Assembly (NCBI RefSeq): GCF_007559435.1
Contig: NZ_VMBP01000004.1
Coordinates: forward strand, 372,001 to 436,000
DNA from: Ancylobacter moscoviensis
Lineage (GTDB): Bacteria > Pseudomonadota > Alphaproteobacteria > Rhizobiales > Xanthobacteraceae
Direction: 5' to 3'
Length of the DNA: 64,000 nucleotides
Of this stretch, positions 8,330-17,027 are shown one piece after another (position 1 is the stretch's first letter; each line of letters starts with the position of its first letter). Made by a program: the position numbers and the translations under genes. The notes under the pieces were generated by a model. It did not search any database. It was not told where the DNA came from and worked only from the letters and a program-made list of their open reading frames with translations.

Positions 8330-8623
8330 ATGCAATTCGTTCTGACCGCCTATGACCGCCCGAACGCTCTTTCCGTGCGTCTTGAAGCCCGCCCCGCGCA
8401 TCTCGACTATCTCAGGGAAATCGCCTCCAGCCTCGTCTTCGCCGGCCCCATGCTGGACGAAGAGGGCAAGCCCTGCGGCTCGGTCATCGTGTACGAGGCG
8501 GAAGACCGGACCGCTGCCGAGAAGCTGGTCGCCGGCGACCCCTACAGCAAGGCCGGCCTGTTCGAGAAGGTGGAGCTGAAGGGGTTCCGGATCGTGGTGA
8601 AGGACGGCGTCGTGGGGGCCTGA
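8330..8623 (+). CDS. YciI family protein
   Basis: A 97-residue ferredoxin-like alpha-beta barrel protein. It has the N-terminal strand MQFVLTAYDRPNALSVRLEA, the conserved HLDYLREI helix with the family His-Asp dyad, and the middle LVFAGPMLDEEGKPCGSVIV. YciI-like domains resemble muconolactone isomerases, but no general activity is proven. The ATG at 8330 is preferred to a TTG two codons upstream. It is divergent from the Rrf2 gene, sharing a short promoter region with the candidate operator, so it may belong to the same regulon. Confidence 0.88.
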   Translation: MQFVLTAYDRPNALSVRLEARPAHLDYLREIASSLVFAGPMLDEEGKPCGSVIVYEAEDRTAAEKLVAGDPYSKAGLFEKVELKGFRIVVKDGVVGA

Positions 8624-8669
8624 GAGCCCCTGCCCTTCAGGAACGGACCAGGCTTGGCGCGAGGGGCGG

Positions 8670-9842
8670 TCAGGACGCCGTCACTTCGCCCGAGCGAAAT
8701 CCTCCGCCCAGGCTGAAGCCGTTGCGGCCTTGCCGCTTGGTCTCGTAGAGAGCCTGATCCGCCTCGTCGATCAGCCTCTCCAGCGTGCAGGCGGGGTCCG
8801 CATCCGTCACCGCGATGCCGATGCTCACCGTCATCGGGATGCTCTCGCCGAGCCAGAGCAGCGGCGTACGCGCGACCAGTTGCACCAGCCTTTCGGCGTT
8901 CGCCCGGGCCGCCACGGCATCGGCGCCGACCAGAAGCGTGGCGAATTCGTCGCCACCCATGCGCGCCACCACGCGATTCCCCTCGCTCCCGGCACAAAGC
9001 ATGGAGAAGTGACGCAGGCAGGCATCGCCTGCGCCATGTCCCAGCCGGTCATTGATCTCCTTGAAATTGTCGACGTCGATCATGAGCAGCGAAAAAGGCC
9101 GGCGTGCCCTCTGCGCCTGCCTGAGACCGGCCTCGGCCGCCTCGAAGAACGCGCGACGGTTCGGCAGGCCGGTGAGATCGTCGAGCAGGGCAAGGCCCGC
9201 CAGCCTGCCGTGCAGATGATCGATGGCCATCAGCAGGAAGCCGATATTCCACAGGCCGGCGCCGAAGATCGCGGCAACCAGCAGGAAGGCCGCGACCGAA
9301 TAGTAGCCGTCCGTCGAAAGATCGCCCATGAGCCGCAGCGTGTTCAGGATCGTCTCGGTGCCCTGCCCCGCCATGGCCACCAGCACGCCGGCCGCGGCGA
9401 CGAGCGCACCGAGGCCTCCTCCTCCCTTGCGGATCAGCGTCACCAGGGAGAAGCCCAGGGGCACGAGCTGCGGGACGGCATAGGCGATGTTCTGGCTTGC
9501 CCGGCTCTCGTCGGCCAGAATGCCGGCCAGCACCGTCACAGCCAGCATGAAGCCTCCAGCTCGCCGGTTCGGCTCTGCGCCATAGAAAACGCGGATGCCG
9601 GTCCAGACGAAGAAGAAGCCCCACACGACGAAGACATTGCCCGCGACCATCAGGAGGCGGCCATAGGCGCTGCCGTCACCCGACATCAGCAGGCCGCCCA
9701 GCGTCGTCATCAGCGATGAACCGAGCCAGTAGCGCGCTCCGGGAATGCCGCGATGGACGTAGCAGAACCCCGCCCAGACGACGCAGTAGATGAGGGAATT
9801 GAGGAGGATGACCAGATAAAGGGTCAGGAAGTCGAGCTTCAT
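8670..9842 (-). CDS. Membrane-anchored diguanylate cyclase (GGDEF domain)
   Basis: A 390-residue protein. Residues 1-215 hold about six to seven hydrophobic segments (LTLYLVILLNSLIYCVVWAG at the start), forming a membrane module. A GGDEF domain follows from about residue 220: DDLTGLPNRRAFFE, then MIDVDNFKEINDRLGHGAGD, and the intact signature ARMGGDEFATLL. It should make cyclic di-GMP from two GTP. The inhibitory I-site is absent: where R-x-x-D should precede the signature, EGNR is found. The cyclase may therefore not be inhibited by its product at that site. No EAL domain or recognisable ligand-binding domain is present, and the gene stands alone. Confidence 0.93.
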   Translation of the reverse strand: MKLDFLTLYLVILLNSLIYCVVWAGFCYVHRGIPGARYWLGSSLMTTLGGLLMSGDGSAYGRLLMVAGNVFVVWGFFFVWTGIRVFYGAEPNRRAGGFMLAVTVLAGILADESRASQNIAYAVPQLVPLGFSLVTLIRKGGGGLGALVAAAGVLVAMAGQGTETILNTLRLMGDLSTDGYYSVAAFLLVAAIFGAGLWNIGFLLMAIDHLHGRLAGLALLDDLTGLPNRRAFFEAAEAGLRQAQRARRPFSLLMIDVDNFKEINDRLGHGAGDACLRHFSMLCAGSEGNRVVARMGGDEFATLLVGADAVAARANAERLVQLVARTPLLWLGESIPMTVSIGIAVTDADPACTLERLIDEADQALYETKRQGRNGFSLGGGFRSGEVTAS

Positions 9843-10034
9843 CTCAGCTTCCGATCACGGCGGGATGCCGGGTGCTCACCCTGGCTGCCATATCATAGCA
9901 ACGCGGGCTCTCCGGCACATCCTTCACTGACGGTCAAACAGCCACGCTCGGCGGTGGGCGCCCTGCAGCGCCGCTCCTACCCCGAAGATGCCGCGCCCGC
10001 AATCTCGCGCCGCCCCTTCTCCTTCAATGCAATG

Positions 10035-11006
10035 TTACTCTCCCGCCACGGGCGTCGGCCGCGCCGTTCCACGCAGGAACCGGCCGACGAGGACGAGGCT
10101 CCTCATGGCGATCCAGCCGATGATGAGGTTGGCGGCGATGAACATCGGCACGGCCAGCGCCTCCACCGGCATGCCCGCGCCCTGCTCGATGAGCCGCAGC
10201 GCCGCGAGCGGCAGGGCGGAGATGCCGAAGGTGTAGCCCCAGGCGCCGGGCCCGAAGGGCTGCTGGCGCAGCCATGGCATCAGCCGCAGCATGACGAGGG
10301 CGAGAAAGCAGCCATAGCCGAACAGCGCGAGCGCCACGCGGTCGACCGGTCCGGGGGACAGCGACAGATAGGCCACGCAGGCGACCGCCCCCGGCGCCAG
10401 CTGCATGCCGAGCGTCGTACGGAGTTCGGCGGGCAGGCCGTGCTGGAAAAGCCGCGTCAGGAAGACCGACTCCATCGAGATCCACGAGAAGAATCCCATG
10501 CCGAAGAACATCCAGCCGAGGCCCGGCTGACCAAAGGTGGCGCTGGCCATGGCGGCGACGAAACCGCCGCCGACCGTCGGCAGGTAGAGCACCGGCGTCA
10601 TCGCCTCGGTGTTGCGCCCGCCCTGCCAGAGGCCCCCGACACTCCACGCTGCGTAGGCGAGAACGCCGAGCGCCCCGCAGGCGAACAGGCTCCAGCCGAG
10701 CAGCGGGACATGAGGGCCGATGGCCATGCTCGCGATCAGCGTCGCCACTGGCGCGAGGGCTGCCACCAGTCCCTGCGCGGGATGGCCGATCTCGCGGCGG
10801 GCATCTTCGGGGTATCGCAGCCACTTGCCGGCATAGAGCGCGGCCCAGAGCAGCCAGAGAACGAACGCCGCCACGGCGAGCGTCTCTCCCACGAGGGGGG
10901 ATACGCCCCACAACCGGCTGACCGCCCGCCAGCCATTGGCGAGGCCGCCAACGCCGAGGACGGAGCCGAAGAACATCGGACGCATATGGAGGAAAGGAGA
11001 TTTCAC
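10035..11006 (-). CDS. tehA: TehA/SLAC1-type transporter (tellurite resistance/C4-dicarboxylate transporter family)
   Basis: A 323-residue integral membrane protein with about ten hydrophobic segments, the size and pattern of bacterial TehA, whose plant homologue SLAC1 is an anion channel. Recognisable stretches are FFGSVLGVGGLANGWR at the N-terminus, LYLPTVGGGFVAAMASATFG, FFGMGFFSWISMESVFLTRL, and GAWGYTFGISALPLAAL. The family is linked to tellurite or anion efflux. No TehB methyltransferase is adjacent. A GTG at 11006 is the likely start, with ATG codons 7 and 10 codons further in as alternatives; no strong ribosome binding site decides between them. Confidence 0.88.
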   Translation of the reverse strand: MKSPFLHMRPMFFGSVLGVGGLANGWRAVSRLWGVSPLVGETLAVAAFVLWLLWAALYAGKWLRYPEDARREIGHPAQGLVAALAPVATLIASMAIGPHVPLLGWSLFACGALGVLAYAAWSVGGLWQGGRNTEAMTPVLYLPTVGGGFVAAMASATFGQPGLGWMFFGMGFFSWISMESVFLTRLFQHGLPAELRTTLGMQLAPGAVACVAYLSLSPGPVDRVALALFGYGCFLALVMLRLMPWLRQQPFGPGAWGYTFGISALPLAALRLIEQGAGMPVEALAVPMFIAANLIIGWIAMRSLVLVGRFLRGTARPTPVAGE

Positions 11007-11226
11007 GCGCGCACCTGACTGCTGGAGCCGTGCTAACTACAGCGAGCGGGTGCGCAAATGAATGCCCCCCTTCGTCTGCCTGAAGCCTCGGCGTGACGGC
11101 CGGTCTCACCGTCCGTCAACCGATATCGCCATCGAATCCGAGCAGAGGCGTTTCAACAAAGGCTCGCAATCCTCTGACGTTCCGAGCTTTTCGCTATAAG
11201 CCAGCTTCCCGCCCGGACGGCGGCAC

Positions 11227-11643
11227 TCAGTCGACCGCCGATTCCACGATCGTGCACAGGCCCTTCCGCACGATGTTGCTGTCGGCGATCTGGCCGGCCT
11301 GGATCTCGAAGACCGCGTCAACGCGCGTGCCGCCGCCGCGCTTGCGGGCCACCACGCGCAGGGTCTGCAGGCGGCCGGAACCCGCCGTGTCCTGATAGGC
11401 GTCGACCGAGCTCAGGGTCTTGTCGACCTTGATGCCGTGGAAGCCCTCGGCGGCCACGCCCTGCGCGAGCTTCGCCAGCGCGACGTCCGGCCGGAGCTTT
11501 GGGAAGTCCTGAAAGGTCTTGAAGGCCACGGCCGTCACCATCGGCACGCCGCTGACCGAGAAATTCTGCTCGCAGCTCTGAGCCGCGGCGTAGGACATCC
11601 CCGCCGCCATCATGGCCGCACCCAACCCAAACGTCCGCAACAT
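11227..11643 (-). CDS. Hypothetical secreted protein
   Basis: A 138-residue protein with a clear signal peptide, MLRTFGLGAAMMAAGMSYAA, and a likely cleavage after AQ near residue 22. The mature part has no recognised domain. It contains strands such as VSGVPMVTAVAFKTFQDFP and LQTLRVVARKRGGG, and ends NIVRKGLCTIVESAVD. Two cysteines (one near the mature N-terminus, one near the C-terminus) could form a disulfide in the periplasm. The ATG at 11643 is chosen because GGGGAGG lies 7 nt upstream. Function unknown; it is next to another hypothetical gene on the same strand. Confidence 0.65.
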   Translation of the reverse strand: MLRTFGLGAAMMAAGMSYAAAQSCEQNFSVSGVPMVTAVAFKTFQDFPKLRPDVALAKLAQGVAAEGFHGIKVDKTLSSVDAYQDTAGSGRLQTLRVVARKRGGGTRVDAVFEIQAGQIADSNIVRKGLCTIVESAVD

Positions 11644-11728
11644 GCGAAGCCTCCCCAGTTTTTCGATGCCGCCTAGATAGCCGCGCAGGCGGCGTTTTAC
11701 CATCGGGGACAGACGACCGGGGATGCGC

Positions 11729-12115
11729 CTAGTGCTTGCGGCCGTATTCGCCGTCGAGCCAGTTATCGGTCAGCGCCATACGCTGGAAGACATAGGCGAT
11801 AGCCTTGAACCGGTTCACCGACGGCCCCTGCTCCCAGATCTCGCCGTGCTCGAAGCCCATAAAGATCGTGTAGCGCGGCAGCACGATGCCGAATGGGAAA
11901 CGGAGCCGAACCGACTTCACCACCACGAATTCCATATGGAGCTGCGGCGCGGCGAGGTAGCAGCAGCCATCCGCCGGCTCGAACTTGGGCGACAGCTTCG
12001 GCGCCACGGCCGGGGTCGCCCGGCGTATCGTCGCGAGCTCCGGCTCGGTGAAAGGAAGGCGCTGGAGATGCCGGACACTGGCCTGCATCTCGTTCAGGGT
12101 CATTCTCTTGGCCAT
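11729..12115 (-). CDS. Hypothetical protein, 128 aa
   Basis: Soluble protein without a signal peptide. Segments such as LRFPFGIVLPRYTIFMGFEH and IAYVFQRMALTDNWLDG are protein-like and suggest an alpha/beta fold, but I do not recognise the family. The start at 12115 is not backed by a strong ribosome binding site; an ATG four codons later is possible. It lies downstream of the L,D-transpeptidase gene on the same strand, with a 93-bp gap. Confidence 0.6.
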   Translation of the reverse strand: MAKRMTLNEMQASVRHLQRLPFTEPELATIRRATPAVAPKLSPKFEPADGCCYLAAPQLHMEFVVVKSVRLRFPFGIVLPRYTIFMGFEHGEIWEQGPSVNRFKAIAYVFQRMALTDNWLDGEYGRKH

Positions 12116-12208
12116 GGCGCCGCGCCCCCATCGTTGAGCGGCCTATCTGCCGCAAGCCTGCCGTAGGGGCAAGCCTCCCGGCAGATCCCTCGTCCGCTGG
12201 CGGCGCGC

Positions 12209-13225
12209 CTACTCGGCCCCGACCTCCGCCATCTCGGCACCCTTGTAGGGGTCGGCGAGAGCGGCGTCGGGCCGGCTGACCTCAATCTTGCCCGAGGTGA
12301 GAGCCGCGAGCTTCTGCGGGCCCGACCGGCGCAGGATTTCGCGGAAGCTCTGATGCATGCCGCCATCGACATAGGCCGCGCTCACCGTCGGCTGCGACAC
12401 CGCGAGCTGGGCGATGGTCTGGTCGTCGCGCACCCGCTTGCTGACGGCGGCCTCCGCCACCGGGTCCGGCAGGCTGACCGGGCAGGCCGCGAGCGGATCG
12501 GCGGCCTCCTCGCCGGGCTGCGTGCCCGGCGTGAAGCGGTAGCGCCCGCCACAGGCGGAAACGTGCGGCGGAACCCGCGTCACCGCGAACAGGTCCGTGC
12601 CTTCCTTGAGGTTGCGCCAGAAAGGCATGTTCGGGTCGTCGCGGTGCTTGGCGAAATTGGCCGGCGTCATGCGGAAGGGCAACGCCTGCACCTGAAAGCT
12701 CTCCTGCCCGCCCGCGAGCGCCTCGCGCGCCACCGCATAGACCTCGGCGATGCCGTCATTGGTCATGGCGTAGCAGCCGGCGGAGGTGCAGGCGCCATGC
12801 ACCATCAGCGCGCTGCCGCTATAGCCGAGCGCGCTCTCGAGCTGGTTCGGATAGCCGAGGTTGAAGGCCAGATAGAACTGCGAGCGGGGGTTCATAAGAC
12901 CCGGGGTCACGGCGTAGAAGCCTTCCGGCGCCTGCCGGTCGCCCTCGCGCATCTTCGGTCCGAGACGGCCGGACCAGCGGCACATCGGATAGGTCTTGAG
13001 CAGCGCATAGCGGCCGGAGCTGTTGCGCTTCCACACCTCCAGCTCGCTCTCCTGCTTGTAGAGGCGCACCATGATGGGATCGGCCGGGCTCATGCCCTTG
13101 GCCGCCATCTCCTGCTTCAGCTTCGGCGGGATCGGTACCGACGCGCGGTCGTCATAGTCTCCGCCCGCGCAGCCGGCGACCAGCGCGGCGAGGCAGAACA
13201 GGAAGGCGGTACGCAACAGGTTCAT
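12209..13225 (-). CDS. L,D-transpeptidase-like (YafK/DpaA type) lipoprotein
   Basis: A 338-residue lipoprotein whose signal peptide ends in a lipobox (AALVAGC, Cys 19). The YkuD-type catalytic domain lies at about residues 50-175, with the conserved HG (ALMVHGACTSAGCYAMTN) and the nucleophilic Cys in the SxGC position. This pattern is that of YafK/DpaA-like enzymes, which act on peptidoglycan cross-links or on the peptidoglycan-lipoprotein link rather than forming 3-3 links. The long C-terminal extension (residues about 230-338) is not recognised. It lies 16 bp downstream of a DsbA-like gene on the same strand. DsbA could keep the two nearby cysteines of the active loop in the right redox state, but that is inference. 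Confidence 0.85.
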   Translation of the reverse strand: MNLLRTAFLFCLAALVAGCAGGDYDDRASVPIPPKLKQEMAAKGMSPADPIMVRLYKQESELEVWKRNSSGRYALLKTYPMCRWSGRLGPKMREGDRQAPEGFYAVTPGLMNPRSQFYLAFNLGYPNQLESALGYSGSALMVHGACTSAGCYAMTNDGIAEVYAVAREALAGGQESFQVQALPFRMTPANFAKHRDDPNMPFWRNLKEGTDLFAVTRVPPHVSACGGRYRFTPGTQPGEEAADPLAACPVSLPDPVAEAAVSKRVRDDQTIAQLAVSQPTVSAAYVDGGMHQSFREILRRSGPQKLAALTSGKIEVSRPDAALADPYKGAEMAEVGAE

Positions 13226-13241
13226 GGCAGACGCCCTGGTC

Positions 13242-13895
13242 TCACAACAGGGGATCGACGATCGCGGCGAACTGCTCGACCGTCATGAAACCCTGATACT
13301 TCTTTCCGTTGACAAAGAATGTTGGCGTAGAGTTGACGCCCGCGACCGATCCGTTGCGGGAAACCGTCAAAATTTTCTCCTGCAGCGCCTTATCGCCAAG
13401 GCAGCTGTCGAAGCGCTCCTTGCTCATGCCATTCTTCAGCATCAGCGCGCGCAGCCCGTCGAGCGGGTTCTGAGCATGAGCCCATGCGTCGTCGTTGCGG
13501 TAGAGCAGGTCGGCGGTTGGATACCAGTTCCCCTCACCCGCGCATCGGGCGAGCGCGAAACCGGCAAGGGCGAGCTGATCGAGCGGAAACTCGCGGAGGA
13601 TGAAACGCACCTTGCCGGTGTCGACATAGCGCGCCTTCACCTGCGGCCAGGTCTTGATATGGAAGTCGCGGCAGTGATGGCAGGTCAGCGACGCGTACTC
13701 GATGACCGTCACCTTGGCATCGGCAGGGCCGAAGACGATCTCCGGCAGTGGCCCGGGCTCGCCGAGGATCTTGTCGGACATGCGCTGCGCCGACGCCGCT
13801 CCTCCCATCCCGAGGAGCGAGACGGCGGATACGGCGCCGAGAAGCGCGAATTGGCGGCGATCGATACGGCTATACGCGATCCTGCGGCGATTCAT
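13242..13895 (-). CDS. DsbA family thiol-disulfide oxidoreductase
   Basis: A 217-residue periplasmic protein. The signal sequence contains RRQFALLGAVSAVSLLG, a twin-arginine-like N-region, and ends with AASAQ. The mature protein has a thioredoxin fold with the CxxC motif in LTCHHCRDFH and the cis-proline loop in STPTFFVNGKKYQG. The size and insert match the DSBA-like thioredoxins (thioredoxin_4 group) of alphaproteobacteria. It should catalyse disulfide formation or isomerisation in exported proteins. The gene leads a probable two-gene operon with the L,D-transpeptidase lipoprotein. Whether export is by Tat or Sec cannot be settled from the sequence. Confidence 0.9.
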   Translation of the reverse strand: MNRRRIAYSRIDRRQFALLGAVSAVSLLGMGGAASAQRMSDKILGEPGPLPEIVFGPADAKVTVIEYASLTCHHCRDFHIKTWPQVKARYVDTGKVRFILREFPLDQLALAGFALARCAGEGNWYPTADLLYRNDDAWAHAQNPLDGLRALMLKNGMSKERFDSCLGDKALQEKILTVSRNGSVAGVNSTPTFFVNGKKYQGFMTVEQFAAIVDPLL

Positions 13896-14115
13896 GGCGA
13901 GAACTCCCTGCTACACGCCGAATCTGCCATCTCCAGCGACTAGAGGAGCAAGGGGCGATATCGAGCCCGCTCCTGTCCACCTATTAGGTAGCGCCGTTAA
14001 GGTATCCAAAGCGTTACGGACGCAGGCCATCGGGACGCCGCCACTTCCCTCGTGGCGTCCATCGTGCTTCACCGTCGTACGGCGCGGGGCGTCGAGCGAT
14101 TGACGGGAGTTTGCG

Positions 14116-14589
14116 GTGTCGAAAGCGACGCGCGCCACGAGGGCGCTGGAGCGGGCGGGGGTGGCCTTCACCGTTCATGTCTACGACTACGATCCCGACG
14201 CGGACCGTATCGGCCTCCAGGCCGCCGAGGCGATCGGCGAGACGCCGGATCGCGTGCTGAAGACCCTGATGACGCTCGTCGACGGCAAGCCGGCCTGCGC
14301 GATCGTGCCTTCCGACCGCGAGATCTCGATGAAGAAGCTCGCCGCCGCCCTGGGCGGCAAGGCCGCGCAGATGATGAAACCGGCGGATGCCGAACGGATC
14401 ACCGGCTACAAGGTCGGCGGGATCAGCCCCTTCGGGCAGACGCGGCGGGTGCCGGTGGTGATCGAGGCGGCGGCGCTGGCTCATGCGCTGGTCTATCTCA
14501 ATGGCGGCCAGCGCGGCCTTCAGGTGCGGCTGAAGCCGCAGGACGCAGTGGCTGCGCTCGGCGCGGTCGCCGCGCCGGTCGTGGCCTGA
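14116..14589 (+). CDS. ybaK: Cys-tRNA(Pro)/Cys-tRNA(Cys) deacylase YbaK
   Basis: A 157-residue YbaK-family editing protein. It hydrolyses Cys wrongly attached to tRNA(Pro), a trans-editing step in translation. Family hallmarks are the N-terminal AGVAFTVHVYDYDPDADRIG, the substrate-pocket strand RVLKTLMTLVDGKPACAIVP, the KKLAAALGGKAAQMMKPADA helix, and the GGISPFGQTRRVPVVIE loop that is strongly conserved. The length matches the family. It starts with GTG at 14116 (ACGGGAG upstream). It stands alone, divergent from the DsbA-like gene. Confidence 0.93.
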   Translation: MSKATRATRALERAGVAFTVHVYDYDPDADRIGLQAAEAIGETPDRVLKTLMTLVDGKPACAIVPSDREISMKKLAAALGGKAAQMMKPADAERITGYKVGGISPFGQTRRVPVVIEAAALAHALVYLNGGQRGLQVRLKPQDAVAALGAVAAPVVA

Positions 14590-14702
14590 GCGGCGAACGG
14601 TCTTTACCGGCCGCTTATGCCGCAAGGTCACATTTCCAATCGCGATCTTACGGCCTCGCGGCCCAATCTCCTCCAGAGCCGATCCCGGCCATGGAGGAGA
14701 CC

Positions 14703-14864
14703 ATGCTTCTGAATATCCTTGTGCGAAAGCTGCTGACGGCCCTTCGCCATCTCGACGCTCGCCTGACGGATGCCACCTACCGGCACGGGCGCTACTGCGT
14801 TGCCGACGGCAAGCTGCGTGCCCGCACCGTTACGCAATCCGGGGTGCCGGCGGCTGGCCGTTGA
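14703..14864 (+). CDS. Small hypothetical basic protein, 53 aa
   Basis: A short gene supported mainly by a good GGAGGA ribosome binding site 7 nt before ATG 14703. The product begins MLLNILVRKLLTALRHLDAR and has an amphipathic, basic N-terminal helix followed by RHGRYCVADGKLRAR. The last 35 bases overlap the 3' end of eutC on the opposite strand. The family is not recognised with certainty. Confidence 0.4.
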   Translation: MLLNILVRKLLTALRHLDARLTDATYRHGRYCVADGKLRARTVTQSGVPAAGR

Positions 14865-15642
14865 CCAGCAACAGGTCGCTCTCGTCTTTCAGCGCCACAC
14901 CCGTCAGCCGCCGCGCCAGTGCCTCGCGCAGCAGCCAGGCCAGCTTGAAGGCGGCATGGGCGTGGGAAAGCCCCTCGCTCCGCACATTCGAAATGCAGTT
15001 GCGCTCGGCGTCGGTACGCCCGGCCTTTGGCGCGAAAGTGAGGTAGAGGCCAAGGCTGTCGGGCGAAGACAGCCCGGGGCGCTCGCCGATCAGCACCACG
15101 ACCGCGGAGGCCTTCATCAGCTCGCCCGCCTCGTCCCCCAGTGCCACGCGCGCCTGACTGGCGATCGCCACGGGGCCGACGCTCCATCCCCCTTCCGCCA
15201 GCCGCGCCTTGAACTCGGTCAGGAACGGCACGGCCTGCGCGTGGATGGCGGTCGAGGAAAGCCCGTCTGCGACGACGATCGCGACATCCACCGGATCTCC
15301 GGCCCGGTCGCGCAACATGGCGCGGCTCTCTTCCGACAGGCGCCGTCCGAGGTCGGGTCGGCGCAGATAGGCGTCGCGCGCCGGCGCCGCCGAGGCGATC
15401 TCGACCGTCTCGAAGCCGAGCGTGGCGATCTCGCCGGCCATGCGGGCGGAATCGAACGGGGTGTGCACCGCGTCGCGCGCCTGCGCATGGGCCAGAGCGA
15501 AACGCAGCACCTCACGCGTCGGCAGCCCCGCCCCTGCCCGGCCGAGCGCGATGCGTGCCGGCGTGGTGCCGGCGAGCTTGTGCCAGGCATCCTCGATCAC
15601 GTAGTCGGCCGGCAACGCCTCCTCGTTCACGCGGTTGCTCAT
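14830..15642 (-). CDS. eutC: Ethanolamine ammonia-lyase small subunit
   Basis: A 270-residue small subunit of adenosylcobalamin-dependent ethanolamine ammonia-lyase, which turns ethanolamine into acetaldehyde and ammonia. Typical stretches are TPARIALGRAGAGLPTREVL (N-terminal), VVADGLSSTAIHAQAVPFL (conserved in EutC), GDEAGELMKASAVVVLIGER and ERNCISNVRSEGLSHAHAAF near the C-terminus. Its ATG overlaps the eutB stop by 4 bp (ATGA), showing translational coupling. The longer frame to 15738 is not used, since it lies inside eutB. No eutA reactivase or microcompartment genes are present nearby. Confidence 0.96.
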   Translation of the reverse strand: MSNRVNEEALPADYVIEDAWHKLAGTTPARIALGRAGAGLPTREVLRFALAHAQARDAVHTPFDSARMAGEIATLGFETVEIASAAPARDAYLRRPDLGRRLSEESRAMLRDRAGDPVDVAIVVADGLSSTAIHAQAVPFLTEFKARLAEGGWSVGPVAIASQARVALGDEAGELMKASAVVVLIGERPGLSSPDSLGLYLTFAPKAGRTDAERNCISNVRSEGLSHAHAAFKLAWLLREALARRLTGVALKDESDLLLVNGQPPAPRIA

Positions 15643-17027
15643 GCCGCCAGCTCCGGTGCGGCGGCGAGCAGGGGATGGTTGCCGCGATGGGCTTTCAGGC
15701 GCCCGTCCGGCCCGGTGATGCCCATCCGCTGCAGCCAAGCCTCGAACTCGGGCGCCCGCTTGAGGCCCAGCACCTCACGCAAGTAAAGCTGGTCGTGAAA
15801 TGAAGTAGATTGGTAGTTCAGCATCACATCATCCGATCCGGGGATGCCCATGATGTAAGTTACGCCCGCCGCACCAAGCAACGTCATAAGCGTATCCATG
15901 TCATCCTGGTCGGCTTCGGCGTGGTTGGTGTAGCAGACGTCGCAACCGAGCGGCACGCCCATCAGCTTGCCGCAGAAGTGGTCCTCCAGTCCGGCGCGAA
16001 TTATCTGTTTTCCGTCAAAGAGATATTCCGGCCCGATGAAGCCGACGACGGTGTTCACCAGCAGTGGCGAAAAGGGTCGCGCTACGGCGTAGGCGCGCGC
16101 CTCCAGCGTCTGCTGGTCGACCCCGTGATGGGCGTTCGCCGAGAGAGCCGAGCCCTGCCCGGTCTCGAAATACATCACGTTGTCGCCGAGCGTGCCGCGC
16201 TTCAGCGAAAGGGCGGCTTCACGACCCTCCTTCAGGGTCGCGAGGCTGATTCCGAAGGAGGCGTTCGCCGCCTGCGTGCCGGCGATGGATTGGAACACCA
16301 GATCGACCGGCACACCGCGATTGATCACCTCGGTCGAGGTGGTCACATGGGTGAGCACGCAGGCCTGCGTCGGGATGTCGAAGCGCTGGATGATGCCGTC
16401 GATCAGCTTGAGCAGCTCGCTGAGCACCGGCACGCTGTCGGAGGCGGGATTGATGCCGATCACCGCATCGCCGCAGCCATAGAGCAGGCCGTCGAGGATG
16501 GAGGCGGTGACGCCGGCGGGATCGTCGGTCGGATGGTTCGGCTGGAGCCGCACCGCCATCGTGCCAGGAAGCCCGATCGTGTTGCGGAACTTCGTGACCA
16601 CCCGGCATTTTCGGGCGACGGCGATCAGGTCCTGATTGCGCATCAGCTTGGAGACGGCCGCCGCCATCTCCGGGGTGACGCCCGGCGCGATGGCGGAAAG
16701 GACCTCGCTGGTCGCCACGCCCGACAGCAGGAAGTCGCGGAAATCGCCCACCGTCATGTGCGAGATCGGCCGGAAGGCGACCTGATCATGCGTGTCGATG
16801 ATCAGCCGCGTGACCTCGTCGTCTTCGTAGGGAACCAGCGCCTCGCTGAGAAAGGCCGTCAGCGGCACCTCGGCGAGGCACATGCGGGCGGCCACGTTTT
16901 CCTCCGCCGAGGCGGCGGCGATGCCGGCCAGCATGTCGCCGGAGCGGATCGGGGTCGCCTTCGCCATCAGTTCCCTGAGATCGGCGAAGACATAGGCATG
17001 CGGCCCGACCACATGACGATACGGCAT
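15639..17027 (-). CDS. eutB: Ethanolamine ammonia-lyase large subunit
   Basis: A 462-residue catalytic subunit, a TIM barrel that binds adenosylcobalamin and ethanolamine. Family segments include VRLQPNHPTDDPAGVTASIL, DGLLYGCGDAVIGINPASDS, ACVLTHVTTSTEVINRG, FQSIAGTQAANASFGISL, and MYFETGQGSALSANAHHGVD. Near the C-terminus is CDVCYTNHAEADQDDMD. The length matches the family (about 450-460). It is followed by eutC with a 4-bp overlap, forming a two-gene operon without shell proteins. Acetaldehyde would therefore be handled in the open cytoplasm by enzymes coded elsewhere. Confidence 0.97.
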   Translation of the reverse strand: MPYRHVVGPHAYVFADLRELMAKATPIRSGDMLAGIAAASAEENVAARMCLAEVPLTAFLSEALVPYEDDEVTRLIIDTHDQVAFRPISHMTVGDFRDFLLSGVATSEVLSAIAPGVTPEMAAAVSKLMRNQDLIAVARKCRVVTKFRNTIGLPGTMAVRLQPNHPTDDPAGVTASILDGLLYGCGDAVIGINPASDSVPVLSELLKLIDGIIQRFDIPTQACVLTHVTTSTEVINRGVPVDLVFQSIAGTQAANASFGISLATLKEGREAALSLKRGTLGDNVMYFETGQGSALSANAHHGVDQQTLEARAYAVARPFSPLLVNTVVGFIGPEYLFDGKQIIRAGLEDHFCGKLMGVPLGCDVCYTNHAEADQDDMDTLMTLLGAAGVTYIMGIPGSDDVMLNYQSTSFHDQLYLREVLGLKRAPEFEAWLQRMGITGPDGRLKAHRGNHPLLAAAPELAA

